A stretch of 6,039 nt of DNA, taken from positions 28,451-34,489 of the forward strand of contig DHIZ01000301.1 of the NCBI GenBank assembly GCA_002404055.1. The letters are read 5' to 3'. The notes under the pieces were generated by a model, which searched no databases, was not told the DNA's origin, and saw only the letters and a list, made by a program, of their open reading frames with translations. Positions 1-6,039 of the stretch are shown in pieces. The stretch comes from Chloroflexi bacterium UBA4733. GTDB lineage: Bacteria; Chloroflexota; UBA4733. The stretch's first letter is position 1. Every line of letters begins with the position of its first letter. The position numbers and the translations under genes are program-made.

Positions 1-789
1 GATCAGCGCCGACACCGGCGTCGGACCCTCCATAGCGTCCGGCAGCCAGGTATAGAGCGGGATCTGCGCCGACTTGGCAGTGGCAGCGAAGAGGAAGAGC
101 AGAGCAACGAAGGTCGGGGCGTTCCCCTGCAGCTTGCCGACATTGGTGAACACGTCGCCAAAGCTGACAGATCCCAACTGCGTGTAGAGCACCAGAAGTC
201 CGATGAGCAACGCCACGTCACCGATGGCGTTCACGACAAAGGCCTTGATACCCGCCACCATGGCGGCACGACGCCGGAACTCAAAGGAGATCAACAGGTA
301 CGAGCAGAGGCCCACACCCTCCCAGCCCACCAGCAACAGCAGATAGTTCCCGGCAGTCACCAGCAAGAGCATCGAGGCGACGAACAGGTTCATGTAGACG
401 AAAAAGCGCCGATACTCGCCCGTCTGCTGCCGCTCATCCGTGGTATAGGCCGGGCGCCACATGTAGCCGGTGGAGTAGACGTGAATCAGGAAACTCACGC
501 CGGAGACCACCAGCACCATCACCATCGTCAGCGGGTCGGCCAGGAAGGAAAGATCGACGTGCGTATCGGCGCCACCAATCCACACGTAGGGTACGAAAAG
601 CTGGAACTGATCCTTAACCGCATACGTGCCCAGATCCAGGAAGACGAACAACCCCACAATGAAGGAGGCCAGGACGGCGCCGCAGGCGATCGCTGCGACG
701 GTGCGCTTGGAAAACGCCGCCCCGAACAGGGTGTTAATCGCGCAACCGAGCAGGGGAAGGGCCACCACGAGCCACAAATAGCCGACCAT
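1..789 (-). CDS. nuoL: NADH-quinone oxidoreductase subunit L, N-terminal 263 codons (runs off the left edge)
   Basis: NuoL is a large antiporter-like membrane subunit of respiratory complex I and drives one of the proton-pumping channels. I translated the open frame from ATG at 787-789; it stays open to base 1, so the C-terminal part is outside the window. The start MVGYLWLVV leads into a hydrophobic helix, with further membrane segments near residues 31-50, 86-103, 129-147, 149-167, 180-200 and 226-238. Two family hallmarks are present: GWEGVGLCSYLLISF with the key membrane glutamate at E157 (counterpart of E. coli E144), and AKSAQIPLYTWLPDAMEGPT with the channel lysine at K239 (counterpart of E. 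coli K229). The ATG is preceded by AAGGGAG four bases upstream. It lies 38 bases after nuoK. No frameshift or missing key residue is seen in the visible part. NuoM and NuoN are relatives, but the early motif pattern and the position after nuoK favour NuoL. Confidence 0.97.
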   Translation of the reverse strand, partial: MVGYLWLVVALPLLGCAINTLFGAAFSKRTVAAIACGAVLASFIVGLFVFLDLGTYAVKDQFQLFVPYVWIGGADTHVDLSFLADPLTMVMVLVVSGVSFLIHVYSTGYMWRPAYTTDERQQTGEYRRFFVYMNLFVASMLLLVTAGNYLLLLVGWEGVGLCSYLLISFEFRRRAAMVAGIKAFVVNAIGDVALLIGLLVLYTQLGSVSFGDVFTNVGKLQGNAPTFVALLFLFAATAKSAQIPLYTWLPDAMEGPTPVSALI

Positions 790-793
790 CAGT

Positions 794-800
794 CTCCCTT
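794..800 (-). promoter_or_regulatory. Ribosome binding site of nuoL
   Basis: On the minus strand this reads AAGGGAG and ends four bases before the ATG of nuoL at 787-789. It supports that ATG as the start. It lies inside the 38-base gap between nuoK and nuoL. Confidence 0.6.
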
Positions 801-827
801 ACCCAACCTGTTGTAACCGAGCATCCC

Positions 828-1133
828 CTACCCTTGCAGCGTGTGTACGTCGTCGATATCGACAGTGGCGCGGGCCCGGAAGATGGTCACGATGATGGCC
901 AGTCCGACCACCACCTCCGCCGCCGCTACCACCAGCACGAACAAGGCAATGACCTGGCCGTCCACCGAACCCCAGAGTCGGGAAAAGGTGATTAAGGTCA
1001 GGTTGACCGAGTTGAGCATCAACTCGACCGACATGAAGACGATCAGCGGATTCTTGCGCGTGAGCACGCCGGCGATGCCAACGGTGAACAGGATGGCGCC
1101 GAGCACCAGGTAATCCGATAACGGTGTGCTCAC
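828..1133 (-). CDS. nuoK: NADH-quinone oxidoreductase subunit K
   Basis: NuoK is a small three-helix membrane subunit of complex I, related to MrpC antiporter subunits, and takes part in proton transfer between NuoJ and NuoN. The protein is 101 residues, the usual family length. Helices lie at about residues 7-24, 30-50 and 61-85. Two conserved membrane glutamates are visible: E37 in FMSVELMLN and E73 in [11 protein letters not shown], matching E. coli E36 and E72. The start is GTG at 1131-1133, overlapping the TGA stop of nuoJ by four bases (GTGA), which suggests translational coupling. GGAGG at 1139-1143 sits five bases upstream and supports this GTG. The stop is TAG at 828-830. The charged tail after residue 86 ([16 protein letters not shown]) should face the cytoplasm. 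Identification is firm. Confidence 0.97.
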   Translation of the reverse strand: MSTPLSDYLVLGAILFTVGIAGVLTRKNPLIVFMSVELMLNSVNLTLITFSRLWGSVDGQVIALFVLVVAAAEVVVGLAIIVTIFRARATVDIDDVHTLQG

Positions 1134-1660
1134 GCCACCCTCCGCTTTGCCAGCACGATGGCCCCCACGACAGCCACCAACAGCACGATCGTCGTCACTT
1201 CAAAGGGCCACAGGTAGCTGGACGTGAAGATGGCCTGGCCGATGAGTTGCGCGTTGCCGATGCATTGGCCCTGGCCGGTACACGGCGCGGCGAAATCCGC
1301 AGGCAGTGCTTTGGCTGCGGGCAACGCATTACTGGTCAGCAGAAAACCTGCCTCCACCAGCAGGGCAATGGCCAGGACACCGGAAATCCAGCGTTGCCCC
1401 GGTAGCCGGTCGTCCACTTCTTCCCGTCCCGGACTCAGCAGGGTGACGACGAACAGGAAGAGCACCATGATGGCTCCGGCATAGACAATGATCTGCACCA
1501 CGCCGACAAACTCGGCACCCAGCAGAATGTAGAGAACCGCCAGACAGACCAACGTCCCGGTCAACGAGACGGCGGAGTGGACGGAATTGCGCAGGCTAAT
1601 GACACCGAGGCTGGCAATCACCGCCAGCACCGCGAAGATCCAGAAGAGCACTTGCGCCAT
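1130..1660 (-). CDS. nuoJ: NADH-quinone oxidoreductase subunit J
   Basis: NuoJ is a five-helix membrane subunit of complex I lying between NuoH and NuoK. Its third helix is known to change shape during turnover. The protein is 176 residues, with helices near residues 3-21, 28-47, 52-74, 91-109 and 149-171. The family signature is the third-helix region, [20 protein letters not shown], at about 50-69. The ATG at 1658-1660 follows the TAA stop of nuoI with no base between, and the TGA stop overlaps the nuoK start, so it sits inside a tightly coupled series. The ribosome site is weak (a GGGGA run inside the end of nuoI), consistent with coupled initiation. One oddity is a long loop at about 111-148 between helices 4 and 5 with two cysteines, C127 and C133 (CTGQGQC). 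By the usual NuoJ topology this loop faces the periplasm. The C-terminal AKRRVA fits a cytoplasmic end. Confidence 0.96.
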   Translation of the reverse strand: MAQVLFWIFAVLAVIASLGVISLRNSVHSAVSLTGTLVCLAVLYILLGAEFVGVVQIIVYAGAIMVLFLFVVTLLSPGREEVDDRLPGQRWISGVLAIALLVEAGFLLTSNALPAAKALPADFAAPCTGQGQCIGNAQLIGQAIFTSSYLWPFEVTTIVLLVAVVGAIVLAKRRVA

Positions 1661-2209
1661 TTATCGCGTCCCCGTCGTCTGTGCTTCCGCCTGCTGCCCT
1701 TGCTCGGTCAAGCCCCGGCTGTACTGTGGCCGGTCATCGTTCAGTTTCCCGAGGAAGGGCACCAGCAGGCGTTCCTTGGTGTAGATGAAGTCGTCGCGGT
1801 GGTAGTCGGCCAGCTCGTATTGCTGACCCAGCACAATCGCCCCGGTGGGGCAGGCCTCTTCGCAATAGCCGCAAAAGATGCAGCGGATCATGTTGATCTC
1901 GTAGATCCTGGCGTAGCGCTCGCCGGGAGAGTAACGTTCGGTCTCCGTGTTTTCGGCAGCCACGACGCGAATCGCCCTGGCCGGGCATGCCGCCGCGCAG
2001 AGCGAGCAACCGATGCACTTCTCCTGGCCGTCCGGGTAGCGCAGCAGCTTGTGCAGCCCACGGAAGCGGCGGGCCATCGGCAGCCGCTCTTCGGGGTACT
2101 GGACCGTCAAGGGCTTCTTGAGCAACCGGCTGAACGTCGTCTTGAAGCCCGCGCCGAAGGCCCGGATATCTCCCCAGACCGCGCCGACTCCGCTCGACTC
2201 TTGGGCCAC
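1661..2209 (-). CDS. nuoI: NADH-quinone oxidoreductase subunit I (two 4Fe-4S clusters, N6a and N6b)
   Basis: NuoI is the ferredoxin-like subunit of the peripheral arm. It relays electrons from NuoG to the terminal cluster next to the quinone site. The protein is 182 residues, close to the E. coli length. It has two complete CxxCxxCxxxC motifs: C65, C68, C71, C75 ([12 protein letters not shown]) and C110, C113, C116, C120 ([16 protein letters not shown]), the expected ligands for two 4Fe-4S clusters. The intervening [17 protein letters not shown] is typical of NuoI. The N-terminal 40 residues ([16 protein letters not shown]) form the basic segment that docks on the membrane arm. The start is GTG at 2207-2209; an in-frame TAG lies two codons upstream, so no longer version is possible from nearby. 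GGAAAGG at 2219-2225 is a usable ribosome site. The Q- and T-rich last 15 residues carry no recognised motif. Confidence 0.97.
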   Translation of the reverse strand: MAQESSGVGAVWGDIRAFGAGFKTTFSRLLKKPLTVQYPEERLPMARRFRGLHKLLRYPDGQEKCIGCSLCAAACPARAIRVVAAENTETERYSPGERYARIYEINMIRCIFCGYCEEACPTGAIVLGQQYELADYHRDDFIYTKERLLVPFLGKLNDDRPQYSRGLTEQGQQAEAQTTGTR

Positions 2210-2318
2210 CTTGTACTACCTTTCCGCGCCGACGCGACCGGTTGCCGCCTGGCCTGTACCTGCCAACTGACTATTCGCCCCCTGACGATCCACCGCGCTT
2301 GCTCGTATCACCCCGCGA
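2210..2318. other. 109-base intergenic gap between nuoH and nuoI
   Basis: This is the longest internal gap in the operon segment; the other junctions are 38 bases or less. On the minus strand it holds the ribosome site of nuoI near 2219-2225 and one 13-codon GTG ORF that looks like chance. I see no convincing promoter, terminator hairpin with a T-run, or tRNA. Confidence 0.6.
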
Positions 2319-3416
2319 TTATACCCATCCGAACGTCTGAAAGAGGGCGTAGAAGAACGATGCCCAGAGCACGTTGAGGATGCCGAGCGGCAGCAGCACC
2401 AGCCAGCCCAGGCGCATCAGCCGGTCGTAGCGGATGCGCGGCAGGGTCGCCCGCAACCACATATAACCGCACATGAAGAGGAACACCTTGAGCACGAACC
2501 AGAGCACACCCAGGATGGGGATCGTTCCCACCCAGGGGCCTTGCCAGCCGCCTAGGAAGAATGTAGTGGCGATGGCGCTGACCGTGATCATGTTGATGTA
2601 CTCAGCGAGGAAGAACATGCCGAAACGCATGCCGACGTACTCGGTGTGGTAGCCGGCACCCAACTCACCTTCCGCCTCCGCCAGGTCAAAGGGCGCCCGG
2701 TTCGTCTCGGCGATACCCGCCAGCAGGTAGACAAAGAAGCCGATCGGCGTCCGGAAGCAGTTGAGGGTCCAGATCTTGTCCTGCTGATTGACAATGTCCT
2801 GCAGGCTCAGCGACCCCGTTATGAGCAGGACGCCGACCAGACCCAGACCGAGGGCCAGTTCGTAGCTGATCATCTGCGCCGCCGAGCGCACGCCGCCGAG
2901 CAGCGAGTACTTGTTGTTGGAAGACCAGCCGGCCAGCACTATGCCGTAGACCGTGATCGAGGTGATCGCCAGCGTGAAGAGGATGCCGACGTTGACATCC
3001 ATCAACGCCAGCTCCACGCGATGGCCGCCGATCAAGAACGTCGGCCCGATGGGTATCACGGCGAAGGCCAGCAGGGCCGTCACCACCACGATAAACGGCG
3101 CCAGGAAATACATGGGGCGGTCCACCGTGGCCGGTACGACGTCCTCCTTGAAGAAGAGTTTGACGCCGTCGGCGGCCGGCTGCAGCAGGCCGAACGGTCC
3201 CACGCGGTTCGGTCCGTAGCGATCCTGGAAGCGTCCGATCAGCTTGCGCTCCAGCAAGGTGGAGTAGGCGAAGCCGGTGACCAGCACGAGCGCCAGCACG
3301 GCGGCGTAGATGATGGCCTCCACGACGACGAAGGTGTCGACCGTCGTAGCGCCCAGAACCGCGCCGACCAGCAACGACGGCGTCAGGTAGCCTGCGCCAT
3401 TGACCAGCGTATCCAC
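2319..3416 (-). CDS. nuoH: NADH-quinone oxidoreductase subunit H
   Basis: NuoH (ND1 family) is the membrane subunit that forms much of the quinone chamber and links the peripheral arm to the proton channels. From GTG at 3414-3416 the protein is 365 residues, a normal length for bacteria with a short N-terminus. Family blocks in order are: ERKLIGRFQDRYGPNRVGP (56-74), the cytoplasmic loop and quinone-site region; SSNNKYSLLGGVRSAAQMISYE (165-186); and AETNRAPFDLAEAEGELGAGYHTEY (236-260), rich in conserved acids. About eight hydrophobic helices are evident. The frame stays open upstream to 3515, but that part lies inside nuoG and looks like shadow sequence. Start choice: AAGGAG at 3422-3427 sits five bases before this GTG and only two before the alternative GTG at 3417-3419 (which would overlap the nuoG stop), so I prefer 3416. 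Only two bases separate it from nuoG. Stop is TAA at 2319-2321. Confidence 0.96.
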   Translation of the reverse strand: MDTLVNGAGYLTPSLLVGAVLGATTVDTFVVVEAIIYAAVLALVLVTGFAYSTLLERKLIGRFQDRYGPNRVGPFGLLQPAADGVKLFFKEDVVPATVDRPMYFLAPFIVVVTALLAFAVIPIGPTFLIGGHRVELALMDVNVGILFTLAITSITVYGIVLAGWSSNNKYSLLGGVRSAAQMISYELALGLGLVGVLLITGSLSLQDIVNQQDKIWTLNCFRTPIGFFVYLLAGIAETNRAPFDLAEAEGELGAGYHTEYVGMRFGMFFLAEYINMITVSAIATTFFLGGWQGPWVGTIPILGVLWFVLKVFLFMCGYMWLRATLPRIRYDRLMRLGWLVLLPLGILNVLWASFFYALFQTFGWV

Positions 3417-3418
3417 CA

Positions 3419-5704
3419 CTACTCCTTGCCCACGGCGACCGCCGCTGGTTCCGCCGCGCGCGCTTCCACGTACAGGAACGGCGTGCCCGCGTGCTTGCGA
3501 TCCGGCACCGGCCACTGCAAGCCTTTGGCGCCCACACGGCCGTAAGTAACACCAGCGTAGATCGGCACCGTCGCCGCAATCTCCACCATCACCTCCGCCG
3601 CACTGCCGTAGTAGAAGCGCCCGCCCAGCCGGTTGGCCAGGTCGCTGACGACCTGCCAGCCCGATAGGATATCACCCCGCACCGTGGCTGCCGGCCGGAT
3701 GCGTTGGATACGTCGCTCCAGGTTGGTGAAGGTGCCATCCTGTTCGGCATAGGAAGCGGCAGGCAGTATCACGTCGGCGCCTTTGGCTGTCTCCGTCAAG
3801 AAGATGTCCTGCACAACAAGGAACGGCACCTGAGCCAACGCCTCGCGCGCCTCCTCGCCCCACAGCGCCGGGTCCTGCCCGGTAACGAAGAGGGCTTGCA
3901 GATCACCAGACTGCGCGGCGGCCAGCATCTCGCGCGTGCCCCGCCCCACTGTCATCGGTACCTCGGCGCCCCAGCTCATTGCCCGCGCCCTGCGGGCGGC
4001 CTCATCGGCAACATTCTTGTGTCCCGGCAGTACGTGCGGCAACAGCCCCATGTCGATCGCTCCTTGTGAGTTGCCGTGTAACGGCAGGCGGTTCAGGCCG
4101 GCGCCGACCTTGCCAACGTTACCACTCAGGATCGCCAGGTAAGCCAACGGCAACACGACCGCCGCTCCCGCCGGACTGTCGGCCCAGGACTCGCTGTAGC
4201 AGATTGCCGCCGGGCCGCCTTCGACCAACTGCGCCGCGACCGCCGTGATGAGTTGCGCCGCAACTCCCGTCTGCTGGGCCACCGCGGCCGGCGTGGCCTC
4301 TGCCACCCACTGCTGCACCTGCGCCGTCAGACCGGGGAAGCGCTGCTCGGCTTCCGGCGCCACCTTGCCGGAGGCGATGAGCGCATTGAGGATGCCATTG
4401 ATCAGCGCTGCTTCGCTGCCGGCCCTGGCATGCAAGGCGTAGCGGGCAATCTCGTCCAGCCGTTGCGCCTCCTCGTTCACGGTAATGAGCGTCGTCCCCT
4501 GTACGACCGCCTTGCGGATGCGCAGGTCCAGCACCGGCTGCTCTAGGATCGGGTTGGCGCCGACCAGCAGGATCGTCTTCGCCTGTTCCAGGCCACTGAT
4601 GGACCCCATCGCCGCGCGGTAGCCGAACAACTGCTGCAATGCAGCATCGCTGTCGCCCTGCGCGGGAGTTCGATAGTCGACGTTGTTGGTGCCAACAACA
4701 GTGCGCATGAACTTCTGGAAGAGATAAGCCTCTTCATTCGTCTGCGTCGGCGCGCAGAGACCGCCGATGGCGTCGGGGCCATTCGCTTCCTTGATCTCGG
4801 CGAAGCGTTGGGCGATCAGACTCAAGGCCTCCCGCCAACTCGCCGCCACGAACTGGTCGCCTTTGCGGACCAGCGGCGTGGTCAACCGCTCCGGCTTGTT
4901 CACGTAATCAAACGAGAAGCGGCCTCTGTCGCAGAGCCAGCCGTCATCGACCGGGTCATTGCGCCGCGACAGCACTCGCTTGATGGCGCCTTCGCGGATG
5001 GTGAGCGAGGTGTTGCAGCCGACAGCGCAGTGCGGGCAGACCGTCGGCACGTTCTGGATGTCCCAGGGCCGCGCCGTAAAGCGGTACTTGCTGTTGGTCA
5101 GCGCCCCCACCGGGCAAATCTCGGTGATATTGCCCTGAAAGGGCGAGTCCAACGTGTGGCCGGGCGCCACGCCGATCTCCGAGTCAACGCCGCGGTGGAT
5201 CACACCCAGGGCATTGTCCTGCGAAATATCGGAGTGGAAGCGGACGCAGCGGTAACACATGATGCAACGCTCGCGGTCCAGGTAGATGCGGTCCGAGAGT
5301 TGCAGCGGCTTGACGAAGTGCCGTTTCGGCTCGATGTAGCGGCTGACGCCGGGGCCGAACTTGAAGGTGGTGTCTTGCAACGGGCATTCCCCGCCTTTGT
5401 CACAGACGGGGCAGTCCAGCGGGTGATTAATCAGCAGCATCTCCAGCAGCGCCTTCTGCTGATGAATCACCGGCGGCGTGTCGGTGTGGACGACCATGCC
5501 CTCAGCGACCGTGATGGCGCAGGCCGGGTTGAGCCCACGCATCTTGTCGATTTCTACCAGGCACATGCGGCAGGCGGCGACCGGCTTCATCTTGTCGTGG
5601 TAGCAGAAGATCGGAATCTCGATGCCAACCGTCTTGGCAGCATCGACGATCACGGTACCCTTCGGCACCTCGACTTCCTGGCCATCAATCGTGAGCTTAA
5701 CCAT
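3419..5704 (-). CDS. nuoG: NADH-quinone oxidoreductase subunit G (large Fe-S subunit)
   Basis: NuoG carries several Fe-S clusters of the peripheral arm and passes electrons from NuoE/NuoF to NuoI. The protein is 761 residues, near Thermus Nqo3 and shorter than E. coli NuoG (about 908). Visible cluster ligands in order: C34, C45, C48, C62 (2Fe-2S, N1b); H94, C98, C101, C107 (4Fe-4S, N5); C147, C150, C153, C197 (4Fe-4S, N4); and C223, C226, C230, C258 (extra 4Fe-4S, N7). From about residue 220 it is a molybdopterin-oxidoreductase-like domain, with ADVILPAASYAEQDGTFTN at 643-661; in NuoG this fold normally carries no molybdenum cofactor. The ATG at 5702-5704 has GAGGAG five bases upstream. Only two bases separate its TAG from nuoH. 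No nuoF lies directly upstream within the window, which is unusual. The Fe-S ligand set and position before nuoH separate it from formate dehydrogenases. Confidence 0.97.
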   Translation of the reverse strand: MVKLTIDGQEVEVPKGTVIVDAAKTVGIEIPIFCYHDKMKPVAACRMCLVEIDKMRGLNPACAITVAEGMVVHTDTPPVIHQQKALLEMLLINHPLDCPVCDKGGECPLQDTTFKFGPGVSRYIEPKRHFVKPLQLSDRIYLDRERCIMCYRCVRFHSDISQDNALGVIHRGVDSEIGVAPGHTLDSPFQGNITEICPVGALTNSKYRFTARPWDIQNVPTVCPHCAVGCNTSLTIREGAIKRVLSRRNDPVDDGWLCDRGRFSFDYVNKPERLTTPLVRKGDQFVAASWREALSLIAQRFAEIKEANGPDAIGGLCAPTQTNEEAYLFQKFMRTVVGTNNVDYRTPAQGDSDAALQQLFGYRAAMGSISGLEQAKTILLVGANPILEQPVLDLRIRKAVVQGTTLITVNEEAQRLDEIARYALHARAGSEAALINGILNALIASGKVAPEAEQRFPGLTAQVQQWVAEATPAAVAQQTGVAAQLITAVAAQLVEGGPAAICYSESWADSPAGAAVVLPLAYLAILSGNVGKVGAGLNRLPLHGNSQGAIDMGLLPHVLPGHKNVADEAARRARAMSWGAEVPMTVGRGTREMLAAAQSGDLQALFVTGQDPALWGEEAREALAQVPFLVVQDIFLTETAKGADVILPAASYAEQDGTFTNLERRIQRIRPAATVRGDILSGWQVVSDLANRLGGRFYYGSAAEVMVEIAATVPIYAGVTYGRVGAKGLQWPVPDRKHAGTPFLYVEARAAEPAAVAVGKE
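3422..3427 (-). promoter_or_regulatory. Ribosome binding site deciding the nuoH start
   Basis: On the minus strand this reads AAGGAG and forms the last two sense codons of nuoG (Lys-Glu). It sits five bases before GTG at 3414-3416 and two bases before GTG at 3417-3419; normal spacing favours the former. It lies wholly inside nuoG, implying that nuoH initiation is coupled to termination of nuoG. Confidence 0.65.
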
Positions 5705-5709
5705 GGGAA

Positions 5710-5715
5710 CTCCTC
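5710..5715 (-). promoter_or_regulatory. Ribosome binding site of nuoG
   Basis: On the minus strand this reads GAGGAG and ends five bases before the nuoG ATG. It is the strongest ribosome site in the window. It fits independent translation of nuoG rather than coupling to an upstream gene. Confidence 0.8.
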
Positions 5716-5750
5716 AGTACGTTCACTGGCTGGGGGAACCCCTCCCGCGC

Positions 5751-5795
5751 GCTTCGCTTGCCGGCCCTCCCCCTAAAGGGAGAGGGCCTCGTTGC
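5751..5795 (-). repeat. Inverted repeat, copy 1, with internal hairpin
   Basis: This 45-base sequence is the inverted partner of 5995-6039; the only difference is at 5775 against 6015. It contains its own palindrome: 5763-5774 pairs with 5777-5788 in 11 of 12 positions. On the minus strand, the direction of nuo transcription, the odd pair becomes a G-U wobble, so the RNA hairpin is complete. There is no T-run after it on the minus strand, so it is not a standard intrinsic terminator. It ends 47 bases before the nuoG start. Confidence 0.9.
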
Positions 5796-5994
5796 GGACG
5801 GAATGCCGGTTGCGATGGGGCAAGCAAGGGTGGCCCTGGTGGCGCGATAGATCAGGTTAACGGGACGGGCAGTACCCAGTACACCACCGAGGCCCTGAGT
5901 TGTGTTCAAGAACGGAGACGGCAACCTTGACATGCAGCCGTCGCCGTGCTCAGCCGAGCCAGCGTCGCCGGTGTTTGCAACCGTCGTTCCCGAT

Positions 5995-6039
5995 GCAACG
6001 AGGCCCTCTCCCTTCAGGGGGAGGGCCGGCAAGCGAAGC
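5995..6039 (+). repeat. Inverted repeat, copy 2, with internal hairpin (touches the window edge)
   Basis: This is the mirror of 5751-5795. The internal hairpin pairs 6002-6013 with 6016-6027, with one T-G wobble on the plus strand and a two-base loop. The single base differing from copy 1 (6015) is in the loop, so the stem is conserved between copies. The repeat may continue past 6039. Confidence 0.88.

Larger units (their letters stand above)
5751..6039. mobile_element. Putative non-coding element bounded by 45-base inverted repeats (REP-doublet or MITE-like)
   Basis: The stretch upstream of nuoG carries no recognisable protein. Its two edges are inverted copies of each other: 5751-5795 against 5995-6039, 44 of 45 bases matching, with weaker pairing continuing inward to about 5813 and 5977. 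The core of about 165 bases (5814-5976) has no transposase and no clear promoter. Such an arrangement is known for REP doublets (REPINs) and for MITEs moved by transposases encoded elsewhere. The right copy ends exactly at the window edge, so the outer boundary and any target duplication cannot be seen. That the element is mobile is inference; the inverted repeat itself is directly visible. A minus-strand frame across this region exists, but it reads through the repeats and is likely an artefact. Confidence 0.35.

Noticed and set aside
1577..2377. 266-codon plus-strand frame across nuoI and the nuoH-nuoI gap
   Set aside because: It is antisense to nuoI with both 4Fe-4S motifs intact, and no family is recognised in the plus-strand product.
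3417..3515. N-terminal extension of nuoH up to position 3515
   Set aside because: The extra 33 codons lie almost entirely inside nuoG and give a G/R-rich non-membrane sequence unlike any NuoH. The AAGGAG site points to the GTG at 3416.
2646..3545. 299-codon plus-strand frame and a 297-codon second minus-strand frame (2686-3579) over nuoH
   Set aside because: Both overlap nuoH, whose conserved quinone-site blocks are intact. The alternatives are highly charged or arginine-rich low-complexity translations without domains.
5733..5742. GGGG-AA-CCCC mini-palindrome shortly before the nuoG ribosome site
   Set aside because: A four-base stem with a two-base loop is too short to claim as a regulatory hairpin or terminator.
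4808..5776. 322-codon open frame on the plus strand
   Set aside because: It lies antisense to nuoG across its Fe-S domain. The nuoG frame has all cluster ligands and a strong ribosome site; the plus frame shows no recognisable domain and is rich in R, A, D and H, as expected for a GC-rich shadow.
5904..5955. Possible promoter elements in the block upstream of nuoG: TTGAAC on the minus strand (5904-5909) and TTGACA on the plus strand (5927-5932)
   Set aside because: Neither has a believable -10 hexamer at normal spacing (TGGTGT and TCAGCC respectively). A promoter for nuoG may exist here but cannot be supported by eye.
5697..6032. 111-codon minus-strand frame upstream of and overlapping the nuoG start
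   Set aside because: It begins inside one inverted-repeat arm and reads through the other (PSPFRGRAGKRSAREGFPQP), a pattern typical of repeat-derived false ORFs. It has no recognised domain and no clear ribosome site.

Overview
The window holds a stretch of a bacterial respiratory complex I (proton-pumping NADH:quinone oxidoreductase, nuo) operon, all on the minus strand. Reading in the direction of transcription, from high to low coordinates, it contains nuoG, nuoH, nuoI, nuoJ, nuoK and the first 263 codons of nuoL, which runs off the left edge. This is the canonical nuo order, so nuoM and nuoN would be expected beyond position 1. Base composition is GC-rich. GTG starts are frequent (nuoH, nuoI and nuoK). 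I infer a bacterium with Thermus/Chloroflexota-like complex I: NuoG is about 760 residues and keeps the extra N7 cysteines. A Chloroflexota source is plausible but is a guess from protein flavour, not a demonstration.

Layout: 5705-6039 is non-coding and dominated by two nearly identical inverted repeats at its edges (44 of 45 bases match). 3419-5704 is nuoG, the large Fe-S subunit of the peripheral arm. 2319-3416 is nuoH, the membrane subunit at the quinone-site junction. 2210-2318 is a 109-base gap with no convincing gene or structure. 1661-2209 is nuoI, carrying two 4Fe-4S clusters. 1130-1660 is nuoJ and 828-1133 is nuoK, both membrane subunits. 1-789 is partial nuoL, an antiporter-like proton-pumping subunit. 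Spacing is tight: a 2-base gap G/H, a direct TAA-ATG junction I/J, a 4-base GTGA overlap J/K and a 38-base gap K/L. This fits one translationally coupled transcript.

How the genes work together: electrons from NADH (via NuoE/NuoF, not in this window) pass along NuoG Fe-S clusters to the NuoI clusters and on to quinone bound near NuoH. NuoH, J, K and L then transmit the energy along charged residues inside the membrane to move protons.

Nothing here is a clearly new system. The most interesting item is the inverted-repeat, hairpin-bearing element directly upstream of nuoG, in the place where nuoF often sits. It resembles a REP doublet or a MITE, and it may decouple nuoG and the genes after it from whatever lies upstream. 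Smaller points are a cysteine pair in a predicted periplasmic loop of NuoJ and a minimal ORF bridging the nuoK-nuoL gap.
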